From Anaeramoeba flamelloides (Eukaryota; Metamonada; Anaeramoebidae): 64,000 nucleotides of DNA. A program made the position numbers and the translations under genes. The first letter of the stretch is position 1. Every line of letters starts with the position of its first letter. The notes under the pieces are model-generated. The model did no database searches and was not told where the DNA came from. It saw only the letters and a list, made by a program, of their open reading frames with translations. The stretch spans positions 3,038,001 through 3,102,000 of the forward strand of contig JANTQA010000032.1 of assembly GCA_027625915.1 (NCBI GenBank), given 5' to 3'. This document shows positions 57,561 through 64,000 of this stretch, in pieces.

Positions 57561-59926
57561 TATTTTTCAATTGAAATCCACAAATAATTCTTTCATTGTC
57601 TAAATAATTGGTTCCCTGTTGATAGATATTTATAAAATTAAAATACTTTTTAATTATTATGCAATTTCTTCTTATCTGCGAAAAAAAAATATTTACTATT
57701 AAATTTGAAAAAAAACCTTGGTTATGGTAGTTATTTTTTAGGCTAAAATCTTAAAATATCTCTTAAATTTTTTATTGAAGAATGATATATTATTATCCAA
57801 TCGTTTTTATTATCAATAATTTATTGATAAGAGAAAAAAATGTAAATATACATATTTTTTTTAAGAAACGATTTTTCATCAAAGTTTAATAAGAGAATAA
57901 ATTAATTTCACAAGTTTAGAAGTCAAAATTTTATTGTAAACTGAATTATTCTAACCATTTCGTTATTTTTTACCTTAATGTTTAAATAAATATAAGAGTG
58001 GGATATATTCTAGCATAAACAATTTAATAATCAATTAAAAAAAATTGAAATCTTACTCATTATGAAATGATCAAGAAAAATAAATAAAAAATCATTTATT
58101 TATATATCTTATCTCTATGAAAACTGGTAAAATTATTCCTTTTTTACTTGGTTTTAAAATTAAATTCTTCTTGGGATAACTTTTGTTTGGTAATTTTTTG
58201 AGAAACCAATTACTTTCAATTTTAAAGAATTTCAAAAATCAATATATATTTCTTTTTTCATTTATATACTAATTCAAGTTTTGTTTCAGAAAATAAGATT
58301 TTTTTGAAAATTAATCTTCAGAAATAAAGATTTGTTTGATTTATTTGTTGGGTTAAATGATTTTTTTTTTGATTTTAATTGAAAATTAAAAATAATTCAG
58401 AATTGATTATCTATTTTTTCATCAGATTTTCTTTTTCTTTTTATTGAAAATTTTTCTAGATGTTTTTGATTTCTAGATTACAATCTGTTATCTATTATAT
58501 TTGAGGCATTTTCTTTTTTTAAGCTTTGTTTAATAAAAATATTTGAAGAATGAATTTTGAAAAGAAATTTGCAAAAAAAAAAACTTGTAAAATGATAATG
58601 AATAGTAATAGGATGAGAATTCCATGTTAATGGTTTGTATGGATTCATTTAAATTAAGATTATAAAGGTAAAATAAATAAAAATAATAAAAAAATAATCA
58701 TATTATAGTACGAACTCGGTGTGAAATTTTATAAGATCTAGAAATTATTTATATATATTAAATCAAACTTTAGTTATCTTTAAAAAAAAAAAGGGATTAA
58801 TTTTCTTTTGTGAAATAAACAAATATGCTTATTACATATATTATTTTATAAGGTGGTGAAAGTGCAATTGTCCCACTATCAAAACTCTTATTAGAAAATA
58901 AATGGTTATTGTTGAAGAAAAGTCGAAATAGTACGATTTTTCAGATTTTTTTGTTTCTGGTGAAAATCATTTGTCAATCAAGAAAAATATGTGGCTTTAA
59001 AAGTAATTTGCTTGCCCCTGGCTGAACCCCATATTGTATTAAAGTCTAATCATACTATTTACATCATTTTCTATGATATTTTAAAATAAAGTTGGATCTA
59101 CCTGTCTATTTCAGGGATTTTGATTTTCGAACCTTTTCAAGGTTAAAAAATGATTTGGACAAATAAAATAATTCACCTACCAAATAAAAAAATTTCGATA
59201 ATTAAAAACCATTTTAAATTTGAACAATATCTCTTGACTCAACATACTTTCAAGTCAATAAACAAGTGGTAAGTCTTAAAAGTAATATACTAGGGTCTTA
59301 GTGTTGATACTGAACTTAATTTGCCTTAATTATTTTAGATAAGTTACAAACAAATCTCAGTATCAATTTAAAAAATCAAAAAAGTTGGATTAAAGACTGT
59401 TTAAATTGAACTTTTTTCTCAGATAATTTGGAATTGTTTTGGAAAATTTTTTTTATTTAATCTTTTTGTTTAACAAAAATCCGAACCAATAAAAACAACG
59501 AATAGATCTTTATTCGAATTTTGTAAACCCATTAAAATAAATCTCTTGAAAAATAAAAAGACTTGAGAAGATTTTTACAGAAAAAGTTTAAATAATAATC
59601 ACTTTCTTAAAGTTGTCTTTTTAATGAAAAGAATCTATTTTCCGAACTTCAAGTTTTTGTTTACGATAAAACTTTCATAAACCCTTGCAAAAATTCTTTT
59701 TTTAATAATTGTGGAAAAAAGGGATAGATTAGTTATTGAAAGAAACACAACAAATATGTGCTTTCCAAAAAAAAACCTTTAAACCTTTGAATAAAATAAA
59801 AGATAGAGAAAAAACTAAAAGTCTGCAATTATATTAATTATTTTGTTACTTGGGTTCATTTATTTTTTGTAAAATTTTTGTTTTTGTTTTTTTCGTTTAA
59901 ATATCTCAAAAACAAGTTTCTGTTCA
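57561..59926. other. Upstream region of the two-span protein gene, no gene seen
   Basis: About 2.4 kb of AT-rich sequence. A short stretch near 58,981-59,040 (CTTTAAAAG...GCTGAACCCC) is slightly higher in GC, but no frame or RNA fold emerges. Confidence 0.45.
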
Positions 59927-60897
59927 ATGGGAAGAAAAGCAGTAATAATAACTTCAGTGATTGGTGCAATACCCTTTTTTCTTGCGTTATATTGGATAAG
60001 CCAAGAGTACCTCTATAACCGAGATCTTTCAGAAACCGAATGCGAGATTCTGTCAAAAAGCTATGATCTCAAAACTGTCAAATACAACGAAGACACCTGT
60101 GACGGTGAAGAAACAATCAATTATTTAACATCCGTTCAAGTCAAATATACCGCAGGTTCGAAAACATACGAAAAAGATGCGTGTAACTTTGATCAGGAAT
60201 GCTATGTTTCTTTAAATAGTGGAGACGATTGTTCAGTCCAAAATTGCACAAAGGAAAGAACAACCACAACATGTAATAGCTATGTTCACAAAACAGACAA
60301 TTTTTATGAAAATTTTGAGATTGGCGAGAAGTATACATGCTGGTATTCGAATTCTAAAAACGAATATGCAGATCTTCTTGATTCAAAAAATGCTCTTTTT
60401 TCGATTTATTCGATCGTTTTGTAAGTTTTCTCATTTTTCTGTCTTTTCTGTCTTTTTTCTCTTTTTTCTCTGTTCTCTCTTTTTTCTAACACTTGAAAAT
60501 ATATCATAAATCAAAAAGAAACACAAAGAAAAGAAACTGAAAAAATAAAAAAAAAAAAAAAAAGAGATCCAACATAAATTTGTTTACAGGATTGGACAAA
60601 AAAAGTTTTGGGTGTAATTCTGAAAATACGTTATATTGAAGTTTTTCAACTTTTTTACAGTTCACCTTTTCTGTCAAAACTTTTGGTGAGACTTTTTGGA
60701 AAGGACCAGAAAACCATAAACAAACTTTTTCTTTTCTTTGATTTTAAATAAAACAAACAAGCAACAACTCTCCTATTGGTAAGGGGGCTTTCTTTTCACT
60801 TGTTCAAAGTATTAAATCTCACTTAAAATATTTTCTTTCTTTCCATTTTATTCATTACAGCTCTCTATTTGTTTTTTTCACCTTATCTTCGATTTAA
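59927..60897 (+). CDS. Two-span membrane protein with eight-cysteine extracellular loop
   Basis: Exon 1 is 59927-60420 and exon 2 is 60861-60897; the phase-2 intron is 440 bp with a canonical GTAAGT donor and a TTCATTACAG acceptor. The spliced product is 176 residues. Helix 1 is about residues 5-24 (VIITSVIGAIPFFLALYW). A loop of about 130 residues carries eight cysteines (39, 58, 86, 92, 102, 107, 116, 138), enough for four disulphides, and ends in GEKYTCWY. Helix 2 (about 155-176) is split by the intron, and the protein ends right after it. Short tails around a Cys-rich loop between two helices is the layout of BK-channel beta subunits and of similar small protist membrane proteins; this is architecture only, and function is unknown. 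Without splicing the first frame stops inside helix 2 at the donor, which supports the intron. Confidence 0.72.
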
Positions 60898-61065
60898 AAT
60901 CGAAATTTTTTAAATGAAACCAAAACCTTCATCTTAACAATTTGTGACCAGAAACAAAAGAGTTTACAACTCAATTGTACCAAAATTAGAAATTAATTAT
61001 TTTGGTTTTTTCGATAAAAAATCATTCCAAAAATAAAAATTGTGGAAAAAAAACGCAAAAATTGA

Positions 61066-61476
61066 TAACCGTTTTGGAAAAAAAGTGAAACACGGTTTTT
61101 CATTGTGAACATTAATAGAACCTGAAAATGAAAAGTAAAATCAATAAAAAGAAGAAACCAATTAACTTTAAATAATAATCCATTATATTATTTTCAATCA
61201 AATTAACAAATAAAATTTAAATCTACTTTCTTATCGAAATTGTTGGTGTGGTTTTGGAGATCTCAAAAATAGTCAATTTTTTCAACAAATTTTTAATAAT
61301 TGATCAATCAAAGAAAACCCATACTAAAAGATAGTATTATTTAGACTGTGATTGTGCTGAATACTCCATTTGGTCTTTATTTATTTATTTATTCTTTTTT
61401 TAATTAGATCTTACTTTGAATTTTCAGTAAGGTTCCCAATTAAAAACCGTGTTTCACTTTTTTTCCACAATGGTAA
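61066..61476. mobile_element. MITE with 'GGAAAAAAAGTGAAACACGG' ends
   Basis: About 410 bp. The left TTTTGGAAAAAAAGTGAAAC plus CACGGTTTTT is mirrored by AAAAACCGTG plus TTTCACTTTTTTTCC at 61442-61467; the outer bases (AACCG, GGTAA) are also roughly symmetric. Non-coding. A single copy in the window. Confidence 0.75.
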
Positions 61477-61606
61477 CTAAAAAATAAAATTTTTTTCTTT
61501 CAAAAAAGAGCGACCTAATTACAACATTTTTGTTGAAAAAAATTTTTTTCTAAGGTGTTATTCATCTAACCATTCCAGAAAAACATTGTCAAATGGAAAA
61601 AAAACC

Positions 61607-61818
61607 GTCAAATCCGTTTAAATTGTAAAATGACAGTAAAAAGGAAAATTTTTCAATTATTTTTTCTACTTATTTTTCGCTGATTAATAAAGATTTCAAG
61701 AATTGAATTCACTCAAACTCGAATAACTATTCAGGAAAAATTGTCAAATCGGTTTTGATTGTAAAATGACAGTAAAAAGGAAAATTTTTCAATTATTTTT
61801 TTTTACTTATTTCACTGA
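61607..61818 (+). repeat. Two direct copies of an 80-bp unit, 136 bp apart
   Basis: GTCAAATCCGTTTAAATTGT at 61607 and GTCAAATCGGTTTTGATTGT at 61743 are each followed by an identical block starting AAAATGACAGTAAAAAGGAA and running into TTTTCAATTATTTTTT. A recent local duplication, 0.7 kb after the two-span protein gene. Confidence 0.85.
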
Positions 61819-62200
61819 TCAGTGAATACACCACAAGCTGAAATTCTTCATACCGAATTAATACCTAGAATTAAAATCTTGAAGTAAATTTCACATGAAT
61901 AGGAAAAAGTATAGCATCAGAAAATCCAAAAAATACGTTTTTACTGATGTTTACAATTAAAATTTGGATTTGGAAAATTGGACATTCATAAATTTTGATT
62001 TAATATTATGTTTTGGATTCTTTTGTAATTCCAGTAATCAATCTATTTTTTTTGGGCTTGGTTTTTGTTTTAAAATGAACAAAAAAAAGACATTATTAAA
62101 TATCGAATATATTTGAATATGAGAACTTTTACCACAATTTGATTCTTTTTTTCAATTTGACGATTTTTTTCCAGAATGGTAAAAAAAATCTTCCAATAAG

Positions 62201-63073
62201 TATTTCCAAAAAAGTGGGATATTTTTTTTTTTATATTTCAAATAATATTTTCTTTACAAGTAATCATTTTGTAAATTGGTAATAGAAAATTAATAGAATA
62301 TTTTAATACTGCTAAATCGTTATCTATTATATTTGATTTGCATTTAAACATATGTTACTCAAAACATTTCCAAAAAATAAAAAAAAATTTACACACTGAT
62401 TTTTTATAAAAAAAGTTACGACTAAATTTAATAAAAAACAGGCAATGTGATAATGATCCAAATGATTTTTTAAACAAAAAATACATGTTATAAGTTTTTC
62501 CTTATGTTCAAATTTTTTTTTTTTTTTATTGAGATTAAATCTCTTCGGGAAATAATTTTATTATTATAAAGAGAGGTGATCCAACAAAATTACACCCTAT
62601 TTGCCGTTAGGCTTTTTTAATTTAAGAAATAAAACGAAAATTATATAAATTTTCGGTTTATTTCTCAAAGTAAAAAAAACCTAGGCACTTCAGGTTAGGT
62701 TTTTTTTAATTTGAGAAATAAAACGAAATTGTATAAATTTTCATTTTATTTCTCAAAGTAAAAAAAAAACTAGGCATTCACGTTAGGTTGTTTTTAATTT
62801 GAGAAATGAAAAGATAATTTCAGAAATTTTCATTTTATTCCTGAAATTATAAAAAATAATGGCCAATTTTCTCACCTAAAAAATATCACATAAAAATGAG
62901 AGCATAAACTTTTAATATATCTTTTATTACAATAATATCTTAAAAACCAACAAAATGAATTATTATGAATGATCAGTTTATGATAAATTACAATTTTGGA
63001 TATTTAAATATTTTATTTAAAATTGGGTTTATTAAAGATATTTAAATAGAATTGGCTTGATTTTTTGGAAATA
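62201..63073. mobile_element. MITE family 'TTTCC', copy 3, split by a later insertion
   Basis: The left end TATTTCCAAAAAAGTGGGAT and right end TTTTTTGGAAATA enclose sequence collinear with 6347-6925, interrupted at about 62590-62865 by a palindromic repeat. Without the insert it is close to the 580 bp of the other copies. Confidence 0.75.
62590..62865 (+). repeat. Palindromic composite repeat: three tandem hairpins, inserted in a MITE
   Basis: Three tandem hairpins of about 75-80 bp (about 62602-62683, 62690-62772, 62780-62855), each with arms like TTTAATTTGAGAAATAAAAC and TTTATTTCTCAAAGTAAAAA, separated by CCTAGGCACTTCAGGTTAGG-like linkers. There is no second hairpin type and no full decamer array. 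It lies within copy 3 of the TTTCC MITE, so it moved or expanded after that element inserted. Confidence 0.75.
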
Positions 63074-64000
63074 GCTACGATTTAATAGTAACTAAAGGAA
63101 TTCTTAACTGAATCTTGAAATTCCCAAAACAAAGTAAAAATCTGATTACTACAATATCTAGACTTTCTCTTAAAGCTAATTTATGAAATAAATTATTGGT
63201 TTTAAAAAGTTTGATTCATTTTCCTCATTTTTGAAAAGTTCAAAATTCAACATATTTTCCAAATTATTTGAAAAAGAATAATTTTATTTGAAAGAATGAA
63301 ATCTTATTGTCTAGTAGAAAGTTTACAGAAATTATACTAAAAAACAAAATCATAAAGTATTAAAATAAATCAGTAGATAAAATCTACTTAATTTCAAAAA
63401 AATTACAATAATTATTATAAACTTTAAAAAATATAATTTTTTGAGTCAAAGAACAGTTCAAATCAATTTTTTCTTTTTGTTAAACAAAAAAATATGATAA
63501 AAACATTCAAACCCTTAAGATTAAGATTTTACCAAAAATACTTTTGTAAAACCAGGAATATTCAACTTATTAAACTAAAGAAATACTTTTTAATTTGATT
63601 GGTTCCCAATCAATAATTAATAACCTAATCCTAATTTTATCAGTGCGTTAGTAAAAGTCCAAGGATTAAATGCACAAATGGGTATTATCAATATTTCTCA
63701 ATTTTTCAAAAATTTTCAAAAATTTTAAAAAAAACTAAAATAAATAATTATCATTAAAAAATTAATAAATATTCTGAAATATTTGATTTTAATAATACCA
63801 TTCCGTTGTTTATGCTCTTACTATTTGAAAAAAAAAAATATTTAGTCTTTTAAATTTAATAAATATTTGTGAATAAAATAAAGGATCAATTTTTGTGGAT
63901 CTTCAAGGATTTAAATATTTGATTTATTTTTCTTGTTTTTCCAAAATAAGATTAAATTGGTAAAGTTATTTATTCAGACAAACTCTCAAAAATTACTAAA
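63074..64000. other. AT-rich right edge of window, no gene seen
   Basis: No frame, RNA gene or repeat family recognised in this last 0.9 kb. Confidence 0.5.

Overview
This window is nuclear DNA from a very AT-rich eukaryote. It shows GT-AG introns of about 107 bp to 4.5 kb, long homopolymer and (TA)n tracts, lysine/glutamate-rich low-complexity protein segments and many decayed transposable elements. Coding exons stand out as islands of higher GC. The gene set (TRAPPC13, a plant ALA2-type P4-ATPase, an Rxt3-like protein, an ERMP1-type metallopeptidase, NOP16) is ordinary eukaryotic housekeeping. I infer a free-living protist, perhaps an amoeboflagellate such as Anaeramoeba; no marker here fixes the lineage.

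Layout. 1-4,800 is a cluster of nested DNA transposons and palindromic repeats. 4,830-9,607 (+) is a three-exon gene for an unrecognised signal-peptide/single-membrane-span protein, easily missed because its first two exons are short. 9,900-18,450 is repeat-rich. 19,115-24,999 (+) is TRAPPC13, with a decayed LINE lying antisense in its 4.5-kb intron. 27,097-34,366 (-) is a four-exon P4-ATPase with a 3.2-kb intron holding a chimeric repeat. 34.4-42.0 kb is a transposon field that includes one intact-looking 1.5-kb terminal-inverted-repeat element set in (TA)n. 42,052-43,765 (+) is the Rxt3-like gene, followed by a perfect 62-bp-arm hairpin. 48,795-52,103 (+) is the ERMP1-like peptidase with a transposon 77 bp past its stop. 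54,921-55,907 (-) is NOP16. 59,927-60,897 (+) is a small two-span protein with a cysteine-rich loop. 61-64 kb holds more repeats, including a nested insertion.

Four genes act in or on membranes: TRAPPC13 (vesicle tethering), the P4-ATPase (lipid flipping), the ERMP1-like peptidase (ER) and the 4.8-kb gene (probably secretory pathway). NOP16 and the Rxt3-like protein are nuclear. They are far apart, in both orientations, and I see no operon-like or co-regulated arrangement.

The most unusual finding is a modular repeat made of two hairpin modules plus a 10-bp-period array, present at about eight sites. At two of these (31.5 and 46.6 kb) the modules occur in the same order and join, at the same point, the last roughly 300 bp of a LINE open reading frame ending in an A-rich tail. 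This looks like a chimeric LINE-tailed retroposon. No virus-like elements, CRISPR arrays, tRNAs or rRNAs were recognised.
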